Notes under the pieces: generated by a model
What the model saw: the letters and a program-made list of their open reading frames with translations, nothing else
The model's database searches: none
Told to the model about the DNA's origin: nothing
Program-made: the position numbers and the translations under genes
From: Ditylenchus dipsaci
Taxonomy: Eukaryota; Nematoda; Chromadorea; Rhabditida; Anguinidae
DNA length: 64,000 nucleotides
Reading direction: 5' to 3'
Assembly (NCBI GenBank): GCA_004194705.1
Contig: SADC01000032.1
Coordinates: 1-64,000 of the forward strand
In this document: positions 43,967 to 55,307 of the stretch, in pieces
How positions within the stretch are numbered: position 1 is the stretch's first letter
How the letters are laid out: each line of letters begins with the position of its first letter

Positions 43967-46443
43967 CACCATCGATTCGAGATATGTACGATTCGAGACG
44001 GTCAATTCGAGACAGTTTTTCAAAAAATTTCAAATAGGTAATAAAAATGTTTTTTTCTCAGTCATGCCTTGAAAACATAGCGAATATATATTTTCGTCCG
44101 AAAAAAAATATTTTTTACACATTGTTTCTGTTTTTTCTTTAAATTCTACATGATTTTCAGTAATTGAATTTAGGAGATGGCGAGCCTAGAATTTATGCAC
44201 TCAAAGCGAATCGGAAACAAAAGAACGGCTATAACTTACTGTCCAGCTGACGAAAGCAGATGCTACACTTGGTCAAGTTACACAGGAACTCGGTCTATCA
44301 GAAAAGACGGAGTCAAGTTGCGTTATTACGTCTGCTCCGAGTCTCCTAGTATTTTAAGTCACAAAAGCTTCCGACCATGAAAGCAGACGAAGTCACAAGC
44401 AAGTGGATTGATAGTGTCCCAAACCATCCTCATTTTTGTGAAAGTCGAAAAGTCAGTGAGGTAACGATTAATTAATTGACAAGCTAATCACGCCTTCATT
44501 TTAGGTCAAAGGTATATCCTTGAGACGGAGCATGCAAGCAGAAATGGCAAGTGGATCTAACCAAACAGTTTCCTCTGCTATTGTGCGAATTGAATCAAAG
44601 ATTTTGATTAGCCTAGCTGATCAGTCTGCAGGTTGTTTTTTAGTTGGGGAAATTCCAAAATAATTCTGTCTTTTTTTAAGAATACGTCAGGAGGTTCGTC
44701 AAGCAGCTTGTGCGAATCGCTATGCCATATCACAAGGACTTAAAAGGGCCAAACGAAAACGTTTTCCATTATTAATAGCTTCAATGATTTGGTCGAAGAT
44801 GAAAACCGTCTGCTTACACACACTCTCAGAGGATCTGTTCCAGGCAGCGACATTATGGAGAAAGATGCTGCTCTATGGAGGTTGTATGTAAATCCGTATT
44901 ATTTATTCACTTATAATTTTATTTTTGATGAAACTATGCTGATCTTTTCTTCACCGCGCCAGATAAGAATGTTGCGTCGATCAGAAGATATTGTTTGCGA
45001 CGGGACATTCAAATACAAGCCTCTGGGATCGTCGCAGATTTATCGAATTTTCGGGTTTGCTAAGAAAATCCATTCAGTTCCATTAGTTGCAGTGTTATTG
45101 AAAAATCGAGATCAGAAAACGTACAGAAAAAGCGGAGAAAGAGTAATTTTTAACTTCTCGGATTATAACCCGATATTTATATCGACCAACTTTTGTAGTT
45201 CACTGCGCTCTTGTTGCAGATGGTGAAATATATATCAAATATGCTCATTTCGATTGTGAACCAGCCGCTTATCAGCCTTTCCAGCAAAAGTTTGACAAGC
45301 CAGTCAAAATGTGCTCTTTTCACGTGAAGTCAGCAGTCAATAGAAAGGTTATTCTTGAGCACCCTTTCGCGCTCTTACAACATTAAAAATCAGCTTTAGA
45401 TACAGAGAGAAGGAATGATGCCAATATCGGAAAATACGGAGTTTAAAAATATCGTTCGAATGCGAGGTGCTTGCAGATGTCTCCTCCAATTATCTGGAAC
45501 TACGCTTTACAGAATGATCAGTGAGAAGATTAATCAACTTGGTGATGAAATACAGATCAGAACAAAAGCTTAGAAAGATTTTTGAATACTTCAAGTAAGA
45601 CCTCAGATGATGCTCACCGATTATATTGACTTTTATAGGGACACCTGGTTTTCTCTTGGTGATTTCTTTTCGCTTTATGAACTAACGGGAGAAAGAACTA
45701 CTAACACAGCAGAATCTTATCATGGGAAGCAACGCCACAATCTTCGGATGCGTTGTAAGTTGGCGAATGGGTCGTTTGCTTTAGAGAGGTCGGTTGTGTT
45801 GAAAATTTATTCCTTTATCTTATTTTGGATTTAGCTGTCCAATGCTGAAGAAGAAAATGCAGATGATGTACACCGCAACAGACAGCAGCCACGACAACGG
45901 TCGCAAGAATCAGCTCGTTTGTCTTCTGAGATCTCCATTATTCAAACTCAATTCCTCGCTGTAGTTGACAATCAAATCAATGAAGAGAATTTTGCCGAGC
46001 AAGTGACCAGCTTCCTACTAAGGATGGGATATCTAATGGGCTATCAAGATCCGCTAGTTCCTGATGAGGAGCACGAAATGAAACCAATAGTGAAAGCACG
46101 ACAGAGGAAGAATATCTAGATGATCCAGCAAACATTGATATTTACTGATAATTTTCTCCATGTTGTTTGTTGTCAATGTTATTTGTCTAAATAAAAGATC
46201 ACGAAAAATCGAGAATTCATCTTACGCATTTTCATGAGAAAATAGGTGGCCAGCGGGCTAACTAATTTCTGTGTTGTATGAACATGTTCTTAGAAAGCTG
46301 GTATAGGTGTTTTGATAAAAATTGCAAGTTTTTAAAAACCGTCTCGAATCGACCGTCTCAAATCGTACTATCTCGAATCGACCGTCTCGAATCGTACCTG
46401 TCTCGAATCGACCGTCTCGAATCAGATTTGTCTCGAATCGACC
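43967..46443 (+). mobile_element. Mutator-like (MULE) transposon
   Basis: Left end (about 43970-44030) and right end (about 46338-46443) are inverted arrays of a roughly 14-bp unit, GATTCGAGACGGTC. The right array has more units than the left. Between them is the transposase at 44177-46119. The left end interrupts unit D exactly after GGTATGCACC. Unit D does not continue on the right, so no target duplication can be defined and a rearrangement must have followed. Confidence 0.85.
44177..46119 (+). CDS. MULE transposase with FLYWCH-like N-terminus
   Basis: Exon 1 (44177-44460) reads MASLEFMHSKRIGNKRTAIT, CYTWSSYTGTRSIRKDGVK and later NHPHFCESRK, a FLYWCH/WRKY-like Cys-His fold. Later segments: RRSEDIVCDGTFKYKPLGSS with QIYRIFGFAKKIHSVPLVAV (MULE DDE domain, first Asp in CDGTF), CSFHVKSAVNRK (the C-x2-H block) and TNTAESYHGKQRHNLRM (the final Glu region). 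Stop at 46117-46119. Short introns lie at about 44461-44504, 44632-44680 and 45350-45398. There are several one-base shifts. AATAAA follows at about 46191. Confidence 0.88.
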
Positions 46444-46584
46444 CTTGTCCGGGAATTAAAGAAGTTGCCAAATTTTGATATACAATCCGTCTTTCCGTTA
46501 AAGAATGAGGGAAAACGTCCTATATTTTTGACGCAATTAGACTGAAAAAAAATTGCGAAAAAAATCAACAGGGGGACCAAGGCA

Positions 46585-46631
46585 AAATTAGCGGTTCGCC
46601 ACCTTTTGGATAAATGTCCAAAGGTGGCGAA
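46585..46631. other. Hairpin that served as an insertion target
   Basis: TTCGCCACCTTTTGGA and TCCAAAGGTGGCGAA form an inverted repeat around a short loop. The second half contains the GTGGCGAA duplicated by the next element. It may be the end of a small palindromic element hit by another insertion. Confidence 0.55.
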
Positions 46632-48037
46632 CAGTGTTGTGACTTCTTCATCCTCATTCCTCATCCTCATTCCTCTCCTCTTCCTCTCCTCAGAGGAAGA
46701 GGAATGAGGAAGAGGAAAACTTTTTTTAGAGCGATGAGGAAGAGGAGAGGAATTTTTTTTGAGACAATGAGGAAGACAAAAATTTCCTCAAAACTGAGCC
46801 TTCAGTCAATAAAGTCCAGGTTTACCTCCTTGGGCCCCACCGTATTTGTGGCCCGTAGGTGAATATGGGATTTTTTCACTTTTCATCTCATCTATTGTCT
46901 AACTTAGGAAAAGCATTAGGTTCAGGGTAGGCATATATTTGTTAGTTCAAACATTTTTTCTATGAACTGACCGTAGTTTTGCTGGATGTCCCATGTACAA
47001 ACAAAACCAAGCGGTCGTCCACTTGGATCAAAGTTTTTACGTTTTTAGGTTCCAAAGTTTGTTTTCTGCACTAATTAAAGCGTTGTAAACATGGTTTGAC
47101 AGTAGCCCGGCTTTTCAAAACGACCGAAAGTGTGTCATTTAGCTTTTCAAGCGAATTTCGCGGGAAATTAAAAAAACTCCTCAAATTTGACTAGAAAAAC
47201 GTGTTTTAGACTTGAAATGGCTTTTAGTTTTATAAAATCTGTATTTTGAAAATTCGATCTGTATTTTCTGCAAGCGGAGATTCTCAGCTTTCTTTTGGTG
47301 TATAACTCACCCTCTGAAATACAAACCTCGCAAACCTTATTCAAAAAGAAGTTGCGTTTCAACTTTTGCTTTGTATTTGACATAAATTTTGGACTTTCAT
47401 CGGTCCTGTACTCAAAATTTTATAAGAAAAGCTGAAAATCTGATCTCTAATTTGGTACTACCACCTGAGTACATCTTTCTCTGTGTTACCACCTCAATAC
47501 TACTGGTCCCCTAAAAATATTCAGCAAAGAAAAAGTTCAGCAAAGAAAATATTCAGCAAAGAAAAAGCTTTTGCTACCACCGGGATTCGAACCCTACAAA
47601 TTTGGAGGATCAATTCAACGGGGAGCAACCAAACATTCATGTCGGGACAGATTTTGTAGATGAAACAATATGCGTAAACGAACTTTTCGGGGAAATGAAC
47701 TTTCGAAGAAACGGCGCGCACCATCAATTGAGACTGTCCGCTGGGGGTACATTGCGTCGAAGTAGGAGTCTTGTGGTTGTGTCCTTGAAGTAGTCGAACA
47801 ACCTCCTTTTGAGACCTTTCCATCGCCAGGTGTAGAGTTAGTTGCAGTTTCGCTCATTCTGAAAAGCGTATGAGGAAAATTTAGAGGAATGAGGAAAGAA
47901 AAAGTGTTCCTAAGAGGAAGAGGACTGAGGAGAGGAAGAAATTTTAGACGCGACGAGGAAGAGGAATGAGGAGAGGAAAATTTTTTAGAGGCGATGAGGA
48001 AGAGGAGAGGAAAATTTTCAGCCAAGTCACAACACTG
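46632..48037. repeat. Foldback element with GAGGAAGAGGAATGAGG arms (family 7)
   Basis: Ends CAGTGTTGTGACTT and AAGTCACAACACTG, typical of hAT. The 8-bp target duplication GTGGCGAA is perfect (46624-46631 and 48038-48045). Arms are inverted purine/pyrimidine arrays (GAGGAAGAGGAATGAGGA). The centre (46800-47840) carries one CCACTTGG-family arm at about 46980-47100 and a tRNA-type box B on the minus strand, GGTTCGAATCC, near 47580-47592. Confidence 0.92.
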
Positions 48038-48390
48038 GTGGCGAAACGTCTATGCACCCTAATTTAGACCTAGGTCTAATTCAAATTTGGCGGGTCTATT
48101 TTTAGACCTAAAAATTAGAGATGCGGAATGGAAAAACCGAGATTTTCATCTTCAGCTTGACTTTTCGGTGTCAAATTAAAGCCAAATCAAAAATCTGCTT
48201 TTACAACTTCTAGTTAACTTTTTATTTTTGCATCTTTTGGCATAGTCAGATTTTGTAAAAAAAGTTTCCATGATTGCGTAGGTGGGTGCTTAAAAAAATC
48301 TCGGTCTGCTGTTGGTCAAAAAGAGAGACCGAGATTTAGACCGAGATTTTTTTGACAGTCATTTTTCTACAAATTTTAATTCAATTTTTC

Positions 48391-48692
48391 AAAATCTTTT
48401 TTTACTGAAAGATGCACAAATGAAAGTTGCCTGAAAAAGATGTGAACAGAATATTTTCTTCTATTTACTTATATTTACTTCTGTTCTATCAGAATATTTA
48501 CTTCTATTTCTATTTACTTCTATTCTATAAAATAGCTCTAGAAGTTGAGCGAGATTAGTGCGAGATTTTCGGGAGCTACTTTAACTTCGGAAGCTATTTT
48601 AACGAAAAAAATAATAGAAGTAAATATTCTGTTTCACATCTTTTTCAGGCAACTTTTATTTGTGCATCTTTCAGTAAAAAAAGATTTTCAAA
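48391..48692. repeat. Inner palindrome with TTACTGAAAGATGCAC arms
   Basis: TTTTTTTACTGAAAGATGCA then GAAAGTTGCCTGAAAAAGAT pairs with ATCTTTTTCAGGCAACTTTT and TGCATCTTTCAGTAAAAAAA. Between the arms are TTACTTCTATT repeats and GGGAGC/GGAAGC motifs. It lies within the large element at 48059-51090. Confidence 0.75.
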
Positions 48693-48705
48693 AATTGAAT
48701 TAAAA

Positions 48706-50763
48706 TGGGGCTAGGACACTTGGAGCTGGTGGCACTTGGAACTGGACAGTTGGAGCTGGAGCTGTAATATTAGACTTGTGAAGAGATAGATGGAACATGT
48801 TTTGAGAGGCACCTGGATACCATCACTTGGGTGGTCAGCTCTTATTCACTTCGGAGGAACTACTTTTATTTTATTTTCTATGATTTGCAATGTGAAACGT
48901 GCTGGTCTTTGACGTGAAGCAGCCAACCAGAGCCTTCTAAAAAAGTATTCGTCAACGAAATGGTATTCGTGAATCGCTGGTTTGGTATTATAAAATATGC
49001 TCAGGACAAGATTATAATTGCAATAGAATAATTTTTATTTAACTTTCATTCATGAAATAGGCAGGACTTCCTTTTACGGAGTCCTCCCAAAAGTGTGTTT
49101 TGACCACTTATTCGAGCTTTTCAGGTCGTAATTAGTCGAAAAAACATGTTTTCAGGATTGGGAAAGACATCTGCAAAAAAAAATTTGGTCAAAAAATTAA
49201 AAAATTTTTGACCAAAATTTGAAATGAATCGAGTGATTCACCTAAAACAAGGAATATATGATGTGGGCGGGTGTCCTAAGCCTAAGCCTAACGGCTATAC
49301 GCTGGCTTTAAAAAGGATGTCCCGGAGGATACATGACCGTCACAAGGGCTCACACACTTGTACATATGGTACGGTTTGGATTGAGCGACATTGATAGCTG
49401 AAAGAAACAATAAATTTAAAAAGCAAGAGAGAAAAAAGTGTTTGACCGAAGCATGAAAAATGAAAATTTTTGTAAAAAAGTCGATTTTTGATCAAAATTT
49501 TTTTTCTCGAAAAATGTCTTTCCCAATCCTGAAAACATGTTTTTTCGACTAATTACGACCTGAAAAGCTTGAATAAGTGGTCAAAACACACTTTTGGGAG
49601 GACTCCGTAAAAGGAAGTTTAGCCATGAAATATGGCATTCGCGCTGGAAACAGGCTTAAAGAGCCCAACATATCGGAAGAAATCGAGAAAAGGGACATAG
49701 CAAGAGAAAAGAGTTGTATTCTTATGAATATTATCAATTTGATGCGGCATCAAACTGTCCGGCATCGAAATGGGCGGCATCAAAATGTCACGTATCGGAA
49801 TTTTCTCACAAAACTGACTTCTTCTGAGATTTTTATTTTTATTTTGAAGCCCACTAAATTCACCGCAAACAGAAAATTAAACTCTTAATAAGTGAAAATC
49901 AAAAATTCGAGATAAGCTATCTTAAAGCTTGCCTAAAACTACAATTTAAAATTTTCAACATTATTTGTTGGGCTGGAGGGCAGTTTTAGGTCAAAATCAG
50001 CTCAGTAATAATTTTTCAAGATTTTCATATTAAAGATCAGTAAATAAATCACGAAATGAGGTACTGTCAACTGAAAGTTCATTTTTTAAAATTAAAGCTA
50101 GACTTCAAAGCTAGACTCAAAGCTAGACTCAAATTAAATTAAAGCTAGACTCGAAAAAAAAAACCGGAATTTTGAGATACTTGAAATTAGCTGACTTTGT
50201 GAATATTTCTGATTTTCTTCGAAAAAGTGACTGGAGATGATCTTTTTTCAAGTATATTTTCTAGTTTATGAGTTTTGCTACAAAAAGTTGTGTGAAAAGA
50301 ACTGCCTCGCACTAACGGAAAGCGAGAAAGGACAAACCAGTAAAAAATATAGAGTTTTTAGAAAATTCGGCCAAAAATGGGTTAATGAACCCAAACCTAT
50401 TAGTACCTTTACTTTGGTCTCAAGGCAAAAAGGCAATTTTAAATACACAAAAAAAATTCTACGAGTGGTCGGCCGTTCCCTAAAACATGTTTTCTACACG
50501 CTTTAGATGCTAAAACACCCAAAAAGCACAGTGTGAGTGGAAACGGCATTAGGCACTATAGCTAAACTTGAATTTTGATTATTTTTTCAATAAATTGATT
50601 TTTTCCAAAAGGCCATTACTCATACTTTCAGATTTAGGAGCTGGTTTTATAAAGGACACTTTTTCAAATTTAGTTAAATTAATTAAACCACATTGGGGCT
50701 TAATTTGAAAAAACCAGCTCCAACTGTCCAGCTCCAAGTGTCCCCAGCTCCAAGTGTTTTACC
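48706..50763. repeat. Nested element with ACACTTGGAGCTGG ends
   Basis: Left end TGGGGCTAGGACACTTGGAG and right end CTCCAAGTGTTTTACC are roughly inverted, each followed by GGACAGTTGGAGCTGG or its inverse. Flanked by perfect AATTAAAA duplications (48698-48705 and 50764-50771). Removal restores the loop of the surrounding inverted repeat (TTGAATTAAAATTTGTAG). Inside is a 556-bp palindrome (49063-49618) and a GCGGCATCAAAATGTC patch at about 49745-49790. Confidence 0.85.
49063..49618. repeat. Palindrome with GGACTTCCTTTTACGGAGTC arms
   Basis: The first about 110 bp (GGACTTCCTTTTACGGAGTC, then CTCCCAAAAGTGTG and TTTTCAGGATTGGGAAAGAC) recur inverted at 49510-49618. The 340-bp centre has no coding sense. 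It is the innermost layer of the nest. Confidence 0.8.
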
Positions 50764-51386
50764 AATTAAAATTTGTAGAAAAATGACTGTCAAAAAAATC
50801 TCGGTCTAAATCTCGGTCTCTCTTTTTGACCAACAGCAGACCGAGATTTTTTTAAGCACCCACCTACGCAATCATGGAAACTTTTTTTACAAAATCTGAC
50901 TATGCCAAAAGATGCAAAAATAAAAGTTAACTAGAAGTTGTAAAAGCAGATTTTTGATTTGGCATTAATTTGACACCGAAAAGTCAAGCTGAAGATGAAA
51001 ATCTCGGTTTTTCCATTCTGCATCTCTAATTTTTAGGTCTAAAAATAGACCCGCTAAATTGAATTAGACCTCAAGTCTAAATTAGACCTAAGATCTAATT
51101 CAAATTTGGCGGGTCTATTTTTAGACCTAAAAATAGGTCTTAAAAAGGTCTAATTAGACCTAAATGCTCATCCCTGGTTACTACCACCCCAGAAGTTTGA
51201 AATTCCATCAAATTTCTGAATTTTGCCAGCAAATTATTTGTCTGCTAATTTCTTGTTTCTGAAGATATGTTGTTGTGCTACTAGGTCCAACTTTAAATCA
51301 ATAATTGATGTTTAAGTTAACACGCTTGATTTTAGCTCTCAGTTCTGCTCCAGCTGCGCTATCTATCGTCGATAAACTCTTTAAAC

Positions 51387-51692
51387 ATGGACAAGCCTAT
51401 CAAGCTAGCTAAAGTGACCAAGGTGCTCGGCAGAACGGCTCCCAGGGGCAGTGCACTCAGGTCCGCGTGGAATTCTTGGTACGTGCTTTATCGTTGTGTA
51501 GTCTCACTAAATTTAACCAATTACTATTGTCAGGATGACACGAACCGCTCGATCATCAGAAATGTCAAGGGCCAGTGCGCGAGGGAGACATTCTTACTCT
51601 TCTGGTATGTTTATTCCACGTTTTAGAGTTTATGCTATGCGTTAATTTTAAATTTGTAGGAAGCTGAGCGAGAAGCCCGCCGTCTTCGTTAG
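51387..51692 (+). CDS. RPS28: 40S ribosomal protein eS28
   Basis: Exon 1 (51387-51478) encodes [18 protein letters not shown], then after a one-base shift [12 protein letters not shown]. Exon 2 (51534-51604) encodes [13 protein letters not shown] and, after a missing C at [19 protein letters not shown]. Exon 3 (51660-51692) encodes [10 protein letters not shown] and TAG. This is the full eS28 protein of about 65 residues, a small-subunit head component. Introns are 55 nt each. Both shifts lie at C or A/C runs in an essential, perfectly conserved gene, which points to base-calling error. AATAAA is at 51795-51800. Confidence 0.96.
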
Positions 51693-52216
51693 CTTTGGCG
51701 TCAAAATGGAATCGTTAAAGAATATCGTTTTTTGCTCGATAGAATCCGTGTTGCTTTGTTATGTCTGCGACTTAATGTTTTGGTGTTGTTCACAAATAAA
51801 TTCCTCCTAGAATTCTTAAATTTGGTCCATCGAAAGAAAGTTCATGTATGCTTGGGTGTCTTCGTGGAGACCGTTTTGGTTAAGCCGTGTGATAGCCTTC
51901 TCTTCGGATATGGTAAGATTTAGTCTTTCCGAGTTATGTTTTACTTCTTTTACGTTTGTACGACTAAGACCTAATGCTATAGCCAACCTAATTGTTCTCG
52001 AAGATTTCTTTGAAGCTAGTTATAACAATGATCTATCTGTTTCGAAGGCTGTTGGTGTTTCCGTTGTGCTGTATCCTGATTTTGTATCATTATGTGCTTG
52101 TGCAGGCCTACTATAGGACTTAATTGGCAAGTGTCGTATACATCTCGAAGATAAGTGTTGTGGCAAAATCATAGAGTTTTGGCCAAAGACCGCAAAATAA
52201 GAGAATTCGAAAATTA

Positions 52217-52400
52217 CAGTCGACTCTCCCAATAACGAACCCCCTGAATAACGAACTCTCTCAATAACGAACACTTTTTTTGGTTTGGTTGGTTGGATTT
52301 TCGATAAAGTACTTATAACGGTCCTTCTCAATAACAAACCTCTCAATAACGAACACCTAGAGCCGGTCCCCAGGGGGTTCGTTATTGGGAGAGTCGACTG
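52217..52400. repeat. MITE with CAGTCGACTCTCCCAATAAC ends
   Basis: 184 bp, flanked by TA. Ends CAGTCGACTCTCCCAATAAC and its inverse are perfect. TCAATAACGAACNCCT is repeated inside. Layout matches the CAGTCGAG MITEs (central CTAGNGCCGGTCCCCAGGGGG is nearly the same in both) although the outer sequence differs. Confidence 0.88.
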
Positions 52401-52615
52401 TATACGGTGTGAACTATAGGGAAAATTCACTGGCCATCAATTAAGCCGATGCTTTTTCTGAAATACCCAATTATTTTAACAACTTTATATACCAATCGAT
52501 AGCGCAGAGAAGAAATATCTTTAAAGCCAGACAGAATTTTTTCTGCCTGGAAAAATACAGACGCTTAATAAAAATTCGAAAATTATATCTGCTAAAAAAT
52601 CTGATGAGAATTCAC

Positions 52616-54326
52616 GGGACGCAACAAACTCGCCAACGAAAACTCGCCAACGAAAAACTCGCCAGCGCAAAAGACTCGCCAACGCCATAACTCGCCACGC
52701 GAAAAATTGCCAACGCAAAAGACTCGCCAACGTCAAATCTCGCCAACGGCGTATCTCGCCAACGGCAAATCTCGCCAACGGCGAAACTCGCCAATGGCAA
52801 AACTCGCCAACAAAAAACTCGCCAACGAAAACTCGCCAACGCAAAAAAACTCGCCAACGAAAACTCGCCAACGGTGAAACTCGCCAACGAAAAACTCGCC
52901 ATTGTGGAACCCACAAATATACATTTTAAATATTTTTTCAGGAATTTTAAAATTTTTTTATTTTGCAAAAGGATACATATATTTATTTCGAGAATAGGTG
53001 TGTCATGTGAAAATACAATAGCAAACTACTTTAATTACTAAAGCGCTTAAAATTAACTACTATCATTAAAGGTATACATTAAGGGAGCGAGGACTTTTTA
53101 TACGCATCGTCTAGGCCACAGGTTCGACTATCACTGGCTGCATGTCTTATTTTTTCATCTCCTTCTTTTTTTATTTATAAGTTTTGTGTCTGAATTATCC
53201 TCACACTCTTGGATGTCCAACGGAATTATCAGCGCAAGGTTACACACCTAGCGGAGATTATTATGGTCTAAGATAGGCTAAATACCTGAAAATCGATCGT
53301 TTTCGGGGCTTTCTTTGGCTGGGTTGATTAATATTTGCTGAATTTTCCTACAAGTCACACATTTCATATGCTTAAATGTAACCAAGATTTTAGGCTTTCG
53401 TTTGAGTTATCATGAAGAAAAAAGATAATATTAAATTACAGCTCAAATTCAAGAGACATTCAACAATACCCAATTCCAACTACACAATTCTGTCAATCAC
53501 ATGAAATCACAAAATTAGGGCATTTTCTGACAGTAAAGAAGTGCTGAAAATATTTGCAATCCATTCGCAATACAATGATCGATAGTTTCTGGGCCAATAA
53601 AAAGATAGCTAAAATAAATAGATCATACCCTAAGGGAGATTTGAACCCAAAGTTCCTTACAGAAGTGCAATTCACCTCTACCTTCGAGACCGAGCCAGAA
53701 GCTCAGAATAAAAATTTTAGCCAGGGGGAACCCACGGATGCACCCAGCAAACGGCTTGATCAGCATTGAGTACCTATAATTTCGCCTGCACCACAAGTGG
53801 CTGGGTCTGTATGTGCCCTCAAACGCTTAGAGAATTAATACTCTTTGGTTCTTATTGGCTCTCAAATGAGTGGCCCTGTTTGTCCCTTTCCTTCCCAATT
53901 CAGCCTTTTTCCCTTTGAAAACACTTTTCCGGTCCTTGCATGGCAAAATTATTGCATGAAAATGGTTTTTGAGCAGTCATGAAAAAGTAATTTTTGGGTC
54001 ATTGGGTGGTTGTGATGCGTTGGCGAGTTTAGCGTTGGCGAGTTTTTGGTTGGCGAGTTTTTCGGTTGGCGAGATTGGCCGTTGGCGAGTTTTGCGTTGG
54101 CGAGTTTTGCTGTTGGCCAGTTTTTGCTGTTGGCGAGTTTTCGGTTGGCGAGTTTTGCCGTTGGCGAGATTTCGCCGTTGGCGAGATTCGACGTTGGCGA
54201 GATTCGACGTTGGCGAGTTTTGGCGTTGGCGAGTTTTTTGGCGTTGGCGAGTTATGGCGTTGGCGAGTTTTTGCGTTGGGAGTTCTGGCGTTGGCGAGTC
54301 TGGCGTTGGCGAGACGGTTGCGTCCC
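52616..54326. repeat. Foldback element with CTCGCCAACGAAAA arms (family 6)
   Basis: Left arm 52628-52905 and right arm 54015-54315 are inverted arrays of CTCGCCAACGAAAA (14-15 bp, about 20 units each), the longest arms in the window. Ends are GGGACGCAAC and GTTGCGTCCC. Flanks GAATTCAC and AAAATGTT do not match, so there is no target duplication. The centre (1.1 kb) includes a tRNA-type box B (GGTTCGACTAT) at about 53112. Open frames of up to 133 codons across the arms are repeat artefacts. Confidence 0.88.
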
Positions 54327-54369
54327 AAAATGTTACTCAAAAATTAAATAAAATTTGTGCAAATATTTA

Positions 54370-54555
54370 AAGAGTACGGATTTTTATTCAAGTACGAGTA
54401 CAGTATGAGCTTTTTCTCAGGTACGAGTAAAGTACGAGTAAGAGCCTTTTTCAGCTCGTACTACTAGTACGAGTACGACGAATTTTGTGGCGCGCTACGA
54501 GTACGAGTACGAAGTACGAGGTCAAAAAATACTTGTACGAAGTACGAGTACGAGA
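54370..54555. repeat. GTACGA tandem repeat
   Basis: More than 20 copies of GTACGA/AGTACGAGTACG in both orientations around GCTCGTACTACTAGTACGAG. It may be another inverted-arm element with a six-base unit, inserted just to the right of family 6. Confidence 0.7.
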
Positions 54556-54945
54556 ATTTCAGAAAATTCCCAACACTGTTTGGAGATTTAAAAAAAAATT
54601 GATTTGGGGGGGGGGGTTTATATCCAAGTATCGCCGAAAATTTTTAGAATTGGCGGGGACCACCAGACTACCGTGAGCATGGTCTTTTAAACTTTGAGCG
54701 AATACCTAAGGTCAAGACACCTAAAAACCCATTCCAAAAAGCAAAATTTAAAAATCTCAAATTTTACAGGGTTCAGCTTCAAAAAGGTCCGAGTTTATTT
54801 TTGCTTTTAGCCTAATGGATTCGGTTTTTAGATCAATATTTTATTAGTTAGAGAAATTATTATTCCTTAGGTTTCGCAAAGGTTTTGAATAGTTTTTGAA
54901 AGATTTACTAAACATGTTTGAGTTAGAAAATATTTAGTCAATCAG

Positions 54946-55307
54946 AATTGGAATCACTACCTATTGGGCTATGCCTCTCGCAACCTGTCCTGGGTTGTAG
55001 ATGCCTATTACCACGCGATTACAGCCAAGTTTCCACGATTACGCTACAGGTGTGGCTGGGATTCCTGTTCTTCTTCATCCCCATCACCTACTTCCCCACT
55101 GCGATTGTGGACTTTTTTATTGGACTAATGGCTAGAAGAGGAGTGGCTCCGGCAGTGCTCCAGCAAGTAACAGCAAAAAGTCAAATAATGTCTTTACTGT
55201 GTTGTATCGTTTTTGGCTACATGCTATTAGTTTTGGGCACGGAAATCAATAGAAGTCATTCAACGCGCCTCCAAGAATTTTTTTATGACTCTGGGAACGG
55301 GGGTTGA
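54946..55307 (+). CDS. C-terminal exon of a retinol/hydroxysteroid dehydrogenase
   Basis: After an acceptor (AATCAG, 54945) one frame reads NHYLLGYASRNLSWVVDAYY, then HAITAKFPRLRYRCGWDS. The next frame continues FFFIPITYFPTAIVDFFIGL. The pattern VVDAYxHAxTAKxPRxRYxxGWDS...IPxTYxPTxxVD is the C-terminal region of the RDH/HSD17B6-like short-chain dehydrogenases, NAD(P)-dependent enzymes of retinoid or steroid oxidation in the ER membrane. One base is missing after GGGATTC. The Rossmann core and Tyr-x3-Lys site would be on upstream exons, which I do not see. It may be the last exon of a gene with a long intron or a fragment. Coding sense fades after LMARRGVAPAVLQQ. Confidence 0.75.

Larger units (their letters stand above)
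48059..51090. repeat. Large inverted-repeat element, 270-300 bp arms
   Basis: Left arm 48059-48370 and right arm about 50775-51090 are inverted: GGAATGGAAAAACCGAGATT, CATGATTGCGTAGGTGGGTG and GACCGAGATTTTTTTGACAG recur on the opposite strand. The outer part is a TAGACCTAGGTCTA-type array that runs to about 51170 on the right. The centre is occupied by a further palindrome and an inserted 2-kb element, so three layers are nested here. There is no coding sequence. Confidence 0.85.

Noticed and set aside
48780..50700. Coding content for the nested 2-kb element
   Set aside because: Frames up to 103 codons near 49577-49888 overlap a palindrome and a short GGCATCAAA repeat. No transposase motif was seen.
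51732..52430. Genes downstream of eS28 (frames of 63-136 codons)
   Set aside because: They lie in the 3' flank and across the TA-flanked MITE at 52217-52400. There is no homology and no exon structure.
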